Source of the DNA: Oscillospiraceae bacterium
GTDB taxonomy: Bacteria; Bacillota; Clostridia; Oscillospirales; Ruminococcaceae
DNA length: 24,299 nt
NCBI GenBank assembly: GCA_016296485.1
Contig: JAEDJF010000010.1
Span: 1 to 24,299, forward strand
Reading direction: 5' to 3'
Positions 5,636 through 14,735 of the stretch are shown here, piece after piece (position 1 is the first letter of the stretch; every line of letters begins with the position of its first letter). The notes beneath the pieces are model-generated. The model saw only the letters and a list, made by a program, of their open reading frames with translations. It did not search any database and was not told the origin of the DNA. Made by a program: the position numbers and the translations under genes.

Positions 5636-7618
5636 ATGGCTAAGAAACGTGAAGAATACGGCAACGAAAGCATACAGTCCCTTAAAGGTGCGGACCGCGT
5701 CCGCAAGCGCCCGGCGGTAATCTTCGGCTCCGACGGTATCGAGGGCTGCGAGCACGCCGTTTTTGAGATAATCTCCAACGCCATAGACGAGGCGAGAGCG
5801 GGCTACGGCGATAAAATCGTCGTTACCCGCTATAACGACGGCTCCGTCGAGGTGGAGGACTTCGGTCGCGGCTGTCCCGTTGACTGGAACAGCAACGAGG
5901 AGCGCTATAACTGGGAGCTTCTTTTCTGCGAGCTCTACGCCGGAGGAAAATACGACGCAGGAAGCGACTATGAGTTCTCCCTCGGTCTCAACGGTCTCGG
6001 TCTTTGCTCAACCCAGTATTCCTCCGAGTGGATGGACGTGGAAATCTGCCGGGACGGGTACCTCTATAACCTCCACTTTGAGCACGGCGAAAACGTCGGC
6101 GGGCTTAAAAAAGAGCCCACCAACCGCCGCAAGACCGGCTCCAAAATTCGCTGGAAACCCGACAGACAGGTTTTCACCGATATTTCCGTGCCCCTCGAGT
6201 GGTTCCAGGAGGTCATCAAGCGCCAAGCGGTGGTCAACGCCGGGATTCTCTTTAACCTCCGTGACCAGAAGCCCACCGGCGGCTTTGAGACCTACGACTA
6301 CGTCTATGAAAACGGCATCAGCGACTACGTCAAGGAACTCGCCGGAAGCGAAGCGCTCCTCACCGGCGTTCAGTACTGGCAGGGCGAGCGCACCGGACGG
6401 GACCGCGAGGACAAGCCGGAATATAAAGTAAAGATGCAGATTGCCTGCTGTTTCTCGAACCGCGTCAAGCTCATTGAGTATTACCACAACTCCAGCCACC
6501 TTGAGCACGGCGGCTCCCCGGAAAAAGCGGTTAAGTCCGCTTTCGTCAGCCAGATTGACGCCTATATCAAGCAGAGCGGAAAATACCTTAAAAACGAGAG
6601 CAAGATAAATTTCCAGGACGTGGAGGACTGCCTTGTCCTTGTTTCGTCCTCCTTCTCGAGCCAGACCTCCTATGAGAACCAGACCAAAAAGGCAATTACC
6701 AATAAGTTCGTGGCGGAGGCGATGACCGACTTCCTCAAGCACCAGCTTGAAGTTTTCTTTATTGAAAACCCGGACGACGCCGCAAGGGTCGCGGAGCAGG
6801 TGCTCATCAATAAGCGCAGCCGCGAGAACGCGGAAAAGACCCGCCTTAACCTCAAAAAGAAGCTCACCGCCACGATGGATATGACAAACCGCGTCCAGAA
6901 ATTCGTCGATTGCCGCACGAAGGACGTCGGTCGCCGTGAAATCTATATCGTGGAGGGCGATTCCGCCCTCGGCGCCTGTAAACAGGGGCGCGACTCCGAG
7001 TTTCAGGCGATAATGCCCGTTCGCGGCAAGATTCTCAACTGCCTCAAGGCGGACTATGACAAGATTTTCAAGAGCGACATCATCACCGACCTGCTCAAAG
7101 TTCTCGGCTGCGGCGTCGAGGTCAAGAGCAAGGCGAACAAGGAGCTTTCCTCCTTCGACCTTGACAACCTTCGCTGGAACAAGGTCGTAATCTGTACCGA
7201 TGCGGACGTGGACGGCTACCAGATTCGCACCCTCATTCTGACAATGCTTTACCGCCTTACCCCGACCCTTATCGAGAAAGGCTACGTATATATCGCGGAG
7301 TCGCCCCTTTACGAAATAACCTGTAAGGACGACACCTATTTCGCCTATACCGAGGACGAAAAAGCGAGAATCACCGAGAAGCTCGGCAAGGCGAAATACA
7401 CCGTTCAGCGCTCCAAAGGTCTCGGCGAGAACGAGCCGGATATGATGTGGCTCACCACTATGAATCCCAAGACTCGCCGCCTTATCAAGATAACGCCCAG
7501 CGAGGCAGCCGCCACCGCCGAAAAGTTCGACCTTCTCCTCGGCGACAACCTGCAGGGAAGAAAGGACTATATTGCCGCCAACGGCTACCTCTATCTTGAC
7601 GATATGGATTTGTCCTGA
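5636..7618 (+). CDS. Divergent type IIA topoisomerase B subunit (GyrB/ParE-like)
   Basis: A 660-residue protein with the complete B-subunit layout, near ParE in length. The GHKL ATPase shows FEIISNAIDEA (E44, N48), VEDFGRGCPV (D75, R78), an altered ATP lid GLNGLGLCSTQ, and a late QTK loop (ENQTKKAITN). The TOPRIM domain has YIVEGDSALGACKQGRD (E440) and TDADVDGYQIRTL (D522, D524), the Mg ligands. QRSKGLGE closes the C-terminal part. It differs from true GyrB/ParE at near-invariant sites: EGDSAGGSAKQGRD is EGDSALGACKQGRD, and RKRPGMYIG is RKRPAVIFG. No GyrA/ParC-type gene is in the window; priA follows 48 bases later. It is probably a paralogue beside the normal gyrase; its partner and topological task cannot be read from here. 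Confidence 0.85.
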   Translation: MAKKREEYGNESIQSLKGADRVRKRPAVIFGSDGIEGCEHAVFEIISNAIDEARAGYGDKIVVTRYNDGSVEVEDFGRGCPVDWNSNEERYNWELLFCELYAGGKYDAGSDYEFSLGLNGLGLCSTQYSSEWMDVEICRDGYLYNLHFEHGENVGGLKKEPTNRRKTGSKIRWKPDRQVFTDISVPLEWFQEVIKRQAVVNAGILFNLRDQKPTGGFETYDYVYENGISDYVKELAGSEALLTGVQYWQGERTGRDREDKPEYKVKMQIACCFSNRVKLIEYYHNSSHLEHGGSPEKAVKSAFVSQIDAYIKQSGKYLKNESKINFQDVEDCLVLVSSSFSSQTSYENQTKKAITNKFVAEAMTDFLKHQLEVFFIENPDDAARVAEQVLINKRSRENAEKTRLNLKKKLTATMDMTNRVQKFVDCRTKDVGRREIYIVEGDSALGACKQGRDSEFQAIMPVRGKILNCLKADYDKIFKSDIITDLLKVLGCGVEVKSKANKELSSFDLDNLRWNKVVICTDADVDGYQIRTLILTMLYRLTPTLIEKGYVYIAESPLYEITCKDDTYFAYTEDEKARITEKLGKAKYTVQRSKGLGENEPDMMWLTTMNPKTRRLIKITPSEAAATAEKFDLLLGDNLQGRKDYIAANGYLYLDDMDLS

Positions 7619-7666
7619 TTTTAAAAACGCCCCGGCAAAACGAAGAAACGAAAGGAGACCTTATCA

Positions 7667-10108
7667 TTGATAGCAAAAATCGCGGTGGATAAGGCCGCTT
7701 TCGGTTTTGACAAACTTTTTGACTACGCCGTGCCCGAAAGCCTTGAGGAAAAGGCAAAGCCCGGCTGCCGGGTGCTCGTTTCCTTCGGCGCCGGGGCGCA
7801 AAAGCGCCAGGGAATGATTTTCGCCCTTTCGGAAAGCCCGGAGGACCAAGACGTAAAAATAAAAAATATTTCCGCCGTGCTCGACGGTGAGCCGGTGCTC
7901 ACGCCGGAGCTTATGGACCTTGCAAGGCACCTTGCGAAGCGCACCTTCTGCCCGCTTTTTGAAGCGGCGAAGGCGATGCTTCCGCCTGGGCTCAACTATA
8001 AGCCAAGCTACCGCTATTTTGCGGCGGCGAAGGACTGCGAATCCGACGAGGAACAGCGCGTAATAAACTGGCTTTTAAAAAAACGCTCTGGGGCGGAAGC
8101 CGCCGCAATCCGAAAAGCCTTCGGCTTTTCGGATAACCGGCTCCTTGACTCAATGGCAGAGCGGGGGCTCCTCCGAAAGGAGGAGATCGCCCGCCGGAAA
8201 ACCGGCGACGAGACTACGAAGATGGCGCGCCTTACCGAGAAACAGGCGGAGCTTATGGAGCAGGGGAGCTCGGTGCTCAAAAAGCCCACGGAAAAGCAAA
8301 GCGCCGTGCTCGAATTTCTCCGGGACGCGGGCGCAGCCTGCGTAAAAGAGATAACCTATTTCACCGCCGCGGGCAAAGCCGTGGCGGACGGGCTTGAAAA
8401 GAAAGGCGCAATAGAATATTTTGAACAGGAAGCCCTCAGAACGCCGTATAAGGACAAGGTCCGCCATGTTTCCCCGTCGGAAATAATCCTTTCCGACGAA
8501 CAGCAAAGCGCCTTCGACGGAATAGCGAGTCTTTGCGCCAGCGGAAGGGCGGAAACCGCCCTTCTTTTCGGGGTCACCGGAAGCGGCAAGACCCAGGTTT
8601 TTATAAAGCTCATCGAGCGGGAAATTTCAAAAGGGAGCCAGGTTATTTTGATGGTGCCGGAAATTTCCCTTACGCCGCAGATGATAAATAAATTTATAGC
8701 ATATTTCGGCGGCGACGTCGCCGTGATGCACAGCGCCCTCTCCGCCGGGGAGCGCATTGACGAGTGGAAGCGAATAGCTTCCGGTAAGGCGAAAATAATC
8801 GTCGGGACCCGCTCGGCGGTTTTTGCTCCGGCGAAGAACCTCGGGCTGATAATAATGGACGAGGAACAGGAGCAAAGCTATAAATCCGACCGCTCCCCGC
8901 GCTTTCACGCCAGGGACGCGGCGGCGTACCGCTGCGCGAAGCTCGGGATAACGCTCCTTCTTGCCTCCGCGACTCCGTCAATAGAGACCTTTTACCGGGC
9001 GAAAACCGGGAAAATCGAGCTTTTCGAAATGCGCGAGCGCTACGGAAACGCGAAGCTCCCGGACTCCGTAATCGTCGATATGAAGGAGGAAGTTATGTCC
9101 GGGCGGATGGGAGTTCTGAGCGAAGCCCTCGCCGAGGACATAAAATATAACCTTGATAACGGTATGCAGTCCATACTGCTGATGAACCGGAGGGGCTACA
9201 ACACCGTCGCCCGCTGTGCCAAATGCGGGACGGTGAAGGAGTGCCCCCGCTGCAATATCCCGCTTATTTACCACAAGGCAAACGGAAGGCTCATGTGCCA
9301 CTACTGCGGGCACTCGGAGCCCGCGACAATAAACTGCGAAGCCTGCGGCAGCGAGTACGTCATGTACTCCGGCTGCGGAACACAGAAGGTAGAGGACGAA
9401 CTCTCCGCACTTTTCCCGGAAGCTAGAATTCTCCGAATGGACCTCGACACGACCATGGCGAAATTCAGCCACGACCGCCACTTCGCCGATTTTGCCGACG
9501 GGAAGTACGATATAATGGTCGGAACCCAGATGGTCGCCAAGGGTCTTGATTTCCCGAACGTGACCCTCGTGGGCGTTCTGGCGGCGGATATGTCCCTTTA
9601 CGGCGGGGACTACCGAAGCTATGAGCGGACCTTCAGCCTTCTCACCCAGGTCATCGGGCGCTGTGGGCGGGCGGAGCTTCCGGGCAGGGCGTATATCCAG
9701 ACCTACTCCCCGGAGCACAGCGTGATTGTGCGCTCCTGCGCGCAGGATTACCGCCTTTTTTACGAGGACGAGATAATAAACCGAAAGGTGATGCTCTATC
9801 CTCCCTTTTGCGCAATGGGCTCCGTCCTCTTTTCCGGAACAAGCGAGCGCCAGACGAGAGACGCCGCCGAGACTTTTTCAAAGCTCCTCGAGGGGAAAAT
9901 AGCCGAAACGGGGATACCGATTCGGATTCTCGGACCGACGCCCTCCCATATTGCGAAAATCGCGGATAAATGGCGCTGGAAGCTCATAGTAAAATACCGC
10001 CCGGATAACGCGTTTTTTGAAACCATGGGCGCAGCCCTTAAAGAATTCGCAAAAAATAAAGAATTTGTTAAAATTGAGGTCATGGCTGACCCTTATGATA
10101 TAAACTGA
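7667..10108 (+). CDS. priA: Primosomal protein N', replication restart helicase PriA
   Basis: An 813-residue superfamily 2 DNA helicase that reloads the replisome at stalled forks. The N-terminal DNA-binding part begins IAKIAVDKAAFGFDKLFDYAVP. Walker A is GVTGSGKT (302-309, K308). Motif II reads DEEQ (398-401) where PriA normally has DEEH. Motif III is ASATPS. The helicase core carries the PriA-specific zinc insert with four Cys pairs CAKC, CPRC, CHYC and CEAC (about 518-560). The C-terminal lobe has MVGTQMVAKGLDFPNVTLV and QVIGRCGRAE. The start is TTG at 7667, chosen because AAAGGAGA (7651-7658) lies 8-9 bases upstream and the encoded N-terminus fits the family. It opens the conserved priA-def-fmt block. 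Confidence 0.96.
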   Translation: MIAKIAVDKAAFGFDKLFDYAVPESLEEKAKPGCRVLVSFGAGAQKRQGMIFALSESPEDQDVKIKNISAVLDGEPVLTPELMDLARHLAKRTFCPLFEAAKAMLPPGLNYKPSYRYFAAAKDCESDEEQRVINWLLKKRSGAEAAAIRKAFGFSDNRLLDSMAERGLLRKEEIARRKTGDETTKMARLTEKQAELMEQGSSVLKKPTEKQSAVLEFLRDAGAACVKEITYFTAAGKAVADGLEKKGAIEYFEQEALRTPYKDKVRHVSPSEIILSDEQQSAFDGIASLCASGRAETALLFGVTGSGKTQVFIKLIEREISKGSQVILMVPEISLTPQMINKFIAYFGGDVAVMHSALSAGERIDEWKRIASGKAKIIVGTRSAVFAPAKNLGLIIMDEEQEQSYKSDRSPRFHARDAAAYRCAKLGITLLLASATPSIETFYRAKTGKIELFEMRERYGNAKLPDSVIVDMKEEVMSGRMGVLSEALAEDIKYNLDNGMQSILLMNRRGYNTVARCAKCGTVKECPRCNIPLIYHKANGRLMCHYCGHSEPATINCEACGSEYVMYSGCGTQKVEDELSALFPEARILRMDLDTTMAKFSHDRHFADFADGKYDIMVGTQMVAKGLDFPNVTLVGVLAADMSLYGGDYRSYERTFSLLTQVIGRCGRAELPGRAYIQTYSPEHSVIVRSCAQDYRLFYEDEIINRKVMLYPPFCAMGSVLFSGTSERQTRDAAETFSKLLEGKIAETGIPIRILGPTPSHIAKIADKWRWKLIVKYRPDNAFFETMGAALKEFAKNKEFVKIEVMADPYDIN

Positions 10109-10127
10109 TAAGAAAGGTGAAAGAATA

Positions 10128-10607
10128 ATGGCACTGAGAAATATAGTAAAAGACGGGGACCCGATTCTCCGCAAAGTTTGCAGACCTGTTGAAAAATTTG
10201 ACGAGCGCCTTGCCTCGCTCCTTGAGGATATGGCGGAGACCATGCACGCCGCCGACGGCGTCGGCATCGCCGGACCCCAGGTCGGAATGATGAGAAGGCT
10301 CTGCGTCGTGGACTGCTACGACGACGAGGGCGTAATCGAGCTTGTGAACCCCGAAATAATCGCCGCCTCCGGCGAACAGACCGGAAGCGAGGGCTGCCTT
10401 TCTTTCCCGGGGAAATGGGGCACCGTCACAAGACCTATGAACGTCACCGTCCGCGCCCAGGACAGAAACGGAAACTGGTTTGAAATTTCCGGCGAAGGGC
10501 TTAAAGCAAGGGCTTTCTGCCACGAAATCGACCACCTAAACGGCGTTTGCTTCGTGGACCTTGCGGAAAACGTCGTTGACGAGGAGCAAGAGGGGACCGA
10601 GGAATGA
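10128..10607 (+). CDS. def: Peptide deformylase
   Basis: A 159-residue metallohydrolase that removes the formyl group from the N-terminal Met of new proteins at the ribosome exit. All three family motifs are present: GVGIAGPQ (44-51), EGCLS (88-92) and CHEIDH (131-136). The metal ligands are Cys90, His132 and His136; Glu133 is the catalytic base. Motif 1 has Gly49 where Ala is usual (GxGxAAxQ). AAAGGTGA at 10113-10120 serves the ATG. Its stop overlaps the fmt start by 4 bases (ATGA), coupling the two opposing steps of the formyl cycle. Confidence 0.97.
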   Translation: MALRNIVKDGDPILRKVCRPVEKFDERLASLLEDMAETMHAADGVGIAGPQVGMMRRLCVVDCYDDEGVIELVNPEIIAASGEQTGSEGCLSFPGKWGTVTRPMNVTVRAQDRNGNWFEISGEGLKARAFCHEIDHLNGVCFVDLAENVVDEEQEGTEE

Positions 10608-11539
10608 AAGATATGAGAATAGTCTTTATGGGAACGCCGGACTTTGCCGCCGCAATCCTTGAAAGACTCGTCGAAACCGGGAGGAACGTCGTCGGTGTTT
10701 TCTCCCAGCCGGACAAGCCCGTCGGGCGAAAACAGATAGTCACCCCGACGGCGACGAAGGTCGTCGCCGAAAAATACGGCATTCCCGTTTTCCAGCCGGC
10801 GAAGCTCCGGGACGGAACGGCTCTCGAAATAATGAAAGAGCTTTCGCCGGACCTTACGGTGGTCGCCGCCTACGGAAAAATTCTTCCGAAAGAGATTCTT
10901 GACGTTTCGCCCCTTGGGAACGTCAACGTCCACGGAAGCCTTCTCCCGAAATACCGTGGCGCCGCGCCGATTCAGTGGTCGGTCATAAACGGCGACGAAG
11001 TTACCGGCGTCACCACCATGTATATGGCGGAGGGAATGGACACCGGCGATATGATTTTAAAGCTCGAAACGAAAATAGGGGAGGACGAGACCTCCGGCGA
11101 GCTTTTTGAGCGTCTTGCGAAGCTCGGCGCCGACTCCATTGAAAAGACCCTTGAGCTTTTCGATAAGGGAGAAGTCCCGCGGGAAGCCCAGGACGAAAGC
11201 GAAGCCACCTACGCCCCGATGCTCAAAAAAGAGATGGGCGAAATCGACTTCACCAAACCCGCCGGGGAGATAAAAAACCTCGTCCGGGGAATGAGCCCCT
11301 GGCCCACCGCCTATACCTTCCTTGACGGAAAGAGCATAAAAATCCATAAAGCCGCCGCCGTTTCCGGTTTTTCCGGAGCTCCCGGCGAGCTCCTTGACGA
11401 AAAGCGCTTCATTGTCGCCTGCGGCGACGGCGCAATTGAATTTCTGTCCGTTCAGCCGGAAGGCAAGAGCCAGATGTCCGGCGCGGACTTCATAAGGGGC
11501 AGGCGTACCCAGAAGGGCACGCTCTTCGGAAGAAATTGA
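10604..11539 (+). CDS. fmt: Methionyl-tRNA formyltransferase
   Basis: A 311-residue enzyme that transfers formyl from 10-formyl-tetrahydrofolate to Met-tRNAfMet. The N-terminal Rossmann domain begins RIVFMGTPDFA and contains the catalytic triad Asn108 and His110 in NVNVHGSLLPKYRGAAPIQW and Asp146 in MDTGDM. The C-terminal OB-fold domain (about 205-311) binds tRNA. The start at 10604 overlaps def; an ATG three codons later (10613) would give the more usual family N-terminus, and both have GAGG-like sites upstream, so the start is uncertain by three residues. Confidence 0.97.
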   Translation: MKDMRIVFMGTPDFAAAILERLVETGRNVVGVFSQPDKPVGRKQIVTPTATKVVAEKYGIPVFQPAKLRDGTALEIMKELSPDLTVVAAYGKILPKEILDVSPLGNVNVHGSLLPKYRGAAPIQWSVINGDEVTGVTTMYMAEGMDTGDMILKLETKIGEDETSGELFERLAKLGADSIEKTLELFDKGEVPREAQDESEATYAPMLKKEMGEIDFTKPAGEIKNLVRGMSPWPTAYTFLDGKSIKIHKAAAVSGFSGAPGELLDEKRFIVACGDGAIEFLSVQPEGKSQMSGADFIRGRRTQKGTLFGRN

Positions 11540-11548
11540 GGTGATAAA

Positions 11549-12247
11549 ATGCCCTGGTTCTATGTTGACTACTACTATATAATTCTTATTATCCCGGCGC
11601 TTCTTTTCGGCTTTTGGGCCCAGGCGAAGGTGAACTCCGCCTATTCAAAATACAGCCGCGTCAGAAATATGCGCGGTTATACCGGAGCAGACGCCGCAAG
11701 GTTTATCCTCGAGCAAAACGGGATTTACGACGTGACAATCTGCCGCACCGCCGGAAAGCTGACGGACCACTACGACCCGAGAAACAAGACCATAAATCTC
11801 TCGGAAGGGGTTTACGACAGCACCTCCGTTGCCGCCGTGGGCGTAGCCGCCCACGAGGCGGGTCACGCCGTCCAGCACGCGGTGGGCTACTTCCCGATAA
11901 AGGTGAGGGAAGCGGTCATACCCATAACCCAGATCGGCTCCTATCTCTATTTCCCGATAATCATTCTCGGAATCATCTTTTCCTACCAGCCCCTCGTCAA
12001 CGCCGGAATCATACTTTTTTCTTTCCTCGCCATATTCCAGCTCGTGACTCTTCCCGTTGAGTTCAACGCCTCGAACCGGGCGATAACCACCCTCGGAAGA
12101 AACGAGATTCTTTACGGCGACGAGCTTCGGGGCGCGAAAGCCGTCCTTAAAGCCGCCGCCCTTACCTACGTCGCGGCGCTCGTTTCTTCCCTTGCCCAGC
12201 TTTTAAGGCTCGTGCTCATTTTCGGCGGAAGAAACAACAGGGACTGA
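11549..12247 (+). CDS. YugP-like membrane zinc metallopeptidase
   Basis: A 232-residue integral membrane protein of the Zn_peptidase_2 (YugP) family. HEAGH (102-106) supplies two zinc-binding His and the catalytic Glu; a Glu in PVEFNAS (about 174) is the likely third ligand. Hydrophobic segments lie at about 8-24, 124-145, 148-170 and 205-228. The substrate and biological role are not established for the family. The ribosome binding site GAGGTGA overlaps the fmt stop codon, so it is co-transcribed with fmt. It sits between fmt and rsmB, which are adjacent in Bacillus. Confidence 0.87.
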   Translation: MPWFYVDYYYIILIIPALLFGFWAQAKVNSAYSKYSRVRNMRGYTGADAARFILEQNGIYDVTICRTAGKLTDHYDPRNKTINLSEGVYDSTSVAAVGVAAHEAGHAVQHAVGYFPIKVREAVIPITQIGSYLYFPIIILGIIFSYQPLVNAGIILFSFLAIFQLVTLPVEFNASNRAITTLGRNEILYGDELRGAKAVLKAAALTYVAALVSSLAQLLRLVLIFGGRNNRD

Positions 12248-12278
12248 CTTTTTACTTTCAGCATCAGGAGGAAATCAA

Positions 12279-13598
12279 ATGGCGGACAAGGCAAGAACCC
12301 TTGCGGCAAAAGCGCTTATAAGGGTGTCCTCGGGAAGCTTTTCAAATATCGTGCTCGACTCGATGCTCGAGGAAGCAAGGCTTGAGCACCGGGACCGGGC
12401 TTTCGCCTCGGCCCTTTTTTACGGCGTGCTCGAGCGGAGAATAACCCTCGATTATCTTATCAAAAGGTACTCTTCGCAGCCTCTTGAAAAGCTCTCGCCG
12501 GAGGTTCTTGAGACCCTCCGTCTCGGCTTTTACCAGCTTCTTTATATGAATTCCGTCCCGGATAACGCCGCGGTGAACGAGTCCGTGGAGCTTGTGAAGC
12601 GCCTCGGCTTCGGGAAAGCTTCGGGCTTTGTGAACGGGGTGCTCCGCTCCTTTATCCGCGACGGAAAATCCGCGGATTTCAGCCGCTTAAGGGGCGAAAG
12701 ACGTCTTTCTGCGGAGTATTCCGCGCCCCTCTGGCTCTGCGAGAAATGGGTGAGCGAGTTCGGCGCTGAAAGAACGGAAAAGGCTCTTTCCGCCTCCCTC
12801 GGCGCGCCGCCAATTTACCTTCGGGTAAATACCACTAAAATAACCGCCGGGGAGCTTGTTGAAGCCCTCCGGGAGGAGGGAGTTTCAGCCGCCCCCTGCG
12901 GCGAAATTTCCTCGGCTCTTACGATAGATTCCATAGCGCCCCAGAACACCAAAGCCTATAAACGCGGTCTTTTCCACGTCCAGGATATTTCGAGCCAGCT
13001 TTGCGCCGCTGCCGTCGGTGCAAAAAGCGGCGAGCGGGTGCTGGACGTTTGCGCCGCCCCGGGCGGCAAGACCTTTACCGTCGCCGAAATGATGGGCGGC
13101 GCGGGGGAAGTCGTTTCCTGCGACCTTCACCCGAAACGCGCCGGACTTGTCAAAAGCGGCGCAGAGCGCCTCGGGCTTGAAAACGTCTGGGCAAAGGCGA
13201 ACGACGCCACCGTCTTTAACGAAAATCTCGGGAAGTTCGACCGGGTGCTCTGCGACGTGCCCTGTTCGGGGCTAGGCGTAATCCGCCGCAAGCCCGAAAT
13301 CCGCTTTAAAAATCCAAACGAAATTGAAAAGCTCCCGAAAATCCAGTTCAAAATCGCCGCAACCTCCGCCGGGTATCTCAAAGACGGCGGAACTCTTATC
13401 TATTCAACCTGCACCCTCTCGAAAGAGGAGAACGAAAACGTCGTGAAACGCCTTATCGACGAGTGCGGGCTTCGCCCGGAGAAGCTCCCGGAGGAGCTTC
13501 AGAAATACTCGGGGGACGGCTTTTCCGTGACCCTCCTTCCCGGGGAGATAAACTCCGACGGCTTTTATTTCGCAAAATTAAGAAAAGGGGAGAAATAA
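12279..13598 (+). CDS. rsmB: 16S rRNA (cytosine-967-C5)-methyltransferase RsmB
   Basis: A 439-residue NOL1/NOP2/Sun-family enzyme that makes m5C967 in 16S rRNA. A NusB-like RNA-binding domain fills about residues 5-135 (start ARTLAAKALIRV, with NAAVNESVELVKRLG). The Rossmann methyltransferase follows: SAM motif VLDVCAAPGGKT (about 253-264), CDVPCSGLGVIRRKPEIR (about 325-342) and YSTCTLSKEENE (about 375-386). The Cys of PCSG and of STCT are the two catalytic cysteines of the family. AGGAGGAAA (12267-12275) precedes the ATG. Its stop overlaps the rlmN start by one base (TAATG). Confidence 0.95.
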   Translation: MADKARTLAAKALIRVSSGSFSNIVLDSMLEEARLEHRDRAFASALFYGVLERRITLDYLIKRYSSQPLEKLSPEVLETLRLGFYQLLYMNSVPDNAAVNESVELVKRLGFGKASGFVNGVLRSFIRDGKSADFSRLRGERRLSAEYSAPLWLCEKWVSEFGAERTEKALSASLGAPPIYLRVNTTKITAGELVEALREEGVSAAPCGEISSALTIDSIAPQNTKAYKRGLFHVQDISSQLCAAAVGAKSGERVLDVCAAPGGKTFTVAEMMGGAGEVVSCDLHPKRAGLVKSGAERLGLENVWAKANDATVFNENLGKFDRVLCDVPCSGLGVIRRKPEIRFKNPNEIEKLPKIQFKIAATSAGYLKDGGTLIYSTCTLSKEENENVVKRLIDECGLRPEKLPEELQKYSGDGFSVTLLPGEINSDGFYFAKLRKGEK

Positions 13599-14653
13599 TG
13601 ACCGACCTTCGCTCTTTAACCTATGACCGCCTCTGCGAGGAGATTGCCTCCCTCGGCGAACCGGCTTTCCGCGCGAAACAGATTTATTCCTGGCTCCACG
13701 AAAAGCGGGTCCGGGACTATTCGGAGATGACGAACCTTCCGGCTTCCCTTCGGGAAAAGCTCGCCGAAAAGTACCCCCTTGCGAAAGTCCGCATCGAGCG
13801 AAAGCTCGTTTCAAAAATCGACGGCACCGTAAAATATCTCTTTGAGCTGGGGGACGGCGAGCACGTCGAGGGCGTAAGAATGGCGTATAAGCGGGGCGGG
13901 AGCCTTTGTATCTCGACCCAGTGCGGCTGCCGGATGGGCTGCACCTTCTGCGCCTCGACCCTGACCGGGCTTTGCCGCAACCTCACTCCGTCGGAAATGC
14001 TCAGCGAAGTCTATCTCGCCGCTTCGGACGCGGAGGAAAACGGCGAAAAGATAGCTTCCCTCGTCCTTATGGGAATAGGGGAGCCCCTTGATAATTTCGA
14101 CAACGTGATGGATTTCCTTACGATTCTTACCTCGGAGCAGGGCTTCAACCTCGGAATGAGGCATATTTCTCTCTCCACCTGCGGTCTTGTGGACAAAATC
14201 TATGAGCTTGCGGAAAGGAAGCTCCAGCTCACCCTTTCCGTCTCGCTCCACGCGCCGAACGACGAGATTCGCCGCCGGACGATGCCCGTCGCCCGCCGCT
14301 ACCCGATAGACGAGCTAATAAAAGCCTGCCGGGATTATTTTGAGACCACCGGGCGGCGCATCTCCTTTGAGTACGCCCTTATCGACGGCGTCAACGACCA
14401 GCCGGAGCACGCCATGGAGCTCATTAAACTTCTCAAAGGAATGGGCGCCCACGTCAATCTTATCCCGGTCAACCGGGTGAACGAGACGGGCTATAAGCGC
14501 GGAAAGCGGGAGTCCGTCGAGGCTTTCGCGAAGCTCCTCAACGACAACGGACAGAACGCCACTATCCGCCGGGAGCTCGGAAGCGATATAAACGCCGCCT
14601 GCGGCCAGCTTCGCCGCTCCACAATTGACAAAGAAAAGGGCGGAACTCTTTAA
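13598..14653 (+). CDS. rlmN: Dual-specificity 23S rRNA/tRNA adenine-C2 methyltransferase RlmN
   Basis: A 351-residue radical SAM enzyme that methylates A2503 of 23S rRNA and A37 of some tRNAs. The [4Fe-4S] motif is CGCRMGCTFC with ligands Cys111, Cys115 and Cys118. The two mechanistic cysteines of E. coli RlmN (C118, C355) correspond to Cys104 in SLCISTQ and Cys335 in DINAACGQL. GIGEPLDNFDNV and SLSTCGL are further family signatures. ATG 13598 is chosen over longer in-frame starts inside rsmB because GGGGAGAAA precedes it and MTDLRSLTYD is a normal family N-terminus. It ends the priA-rlmN transcription block; a new promoter follows. Confidence 0.96.
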   Translation: MTDLRSLTYDRLCEEIASLGEPAFRAKQIYSWLHEKRVRDYSEMTNLPASLREKLAEKYPLAKVRIERKLVSKIDGTVKYLFELGDGEHVEGVRMAYKRGGSLCISTQCGCRMGCTFCASTLTGLCRNLTPSEMLSEVYLAASDAEENGEKIASLVLMGIGEPLDNFDNVMDFLTILTSEQGFNLGMRHISLSTCGLVDKIYELAERKLQLTLSVSLHAPNDEIRRRTMPVARRYPIDELIKACRDYFETTGRRISFEYALIDGVNDQPEHAMELIKLLKGMGAHVNLIPVNRVNETGYKRGKRESVEAFAKLLNDNGQNATIRRELGSDINAACGQLRRSTIDKEKGGTL

Positions 14654-14669
14654 GATTCAATAAAAGAAA

Positions 14670-14698
14670 TTGACATAGCGCGCAATAAGATATAAAAT
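14670..14698 (+). promoter_or_regulatory. Strong SigA-type promoter before the 66-residue gene and prpC-prkC-rsgA
   Basis: A perfect -35 TTGACA (14670-14675) and TAAAAT (14693-14698) are spaced by 17 bp in the AT-rich gap after rlmN. Transcription would begin near 14705, about 30 bases before the small gene. No terminator hairpin is seen between rlmN and this promoter, so read-through from upstream is likely too. Confidence 0.8.
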
Positions 14699-14735
14699 TA
14701 ATCTATATAAGTATGGGCAAAGGGGGCGGCAGGTT

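Noticed and set aside
13463..13597. Longer RlmN start inside rsmB
   Set aside because: The extension would overlap rsmB by over 130 bases in another frame, and ATG 13598 gives a normal family N-terminus with a ribosome binding site.
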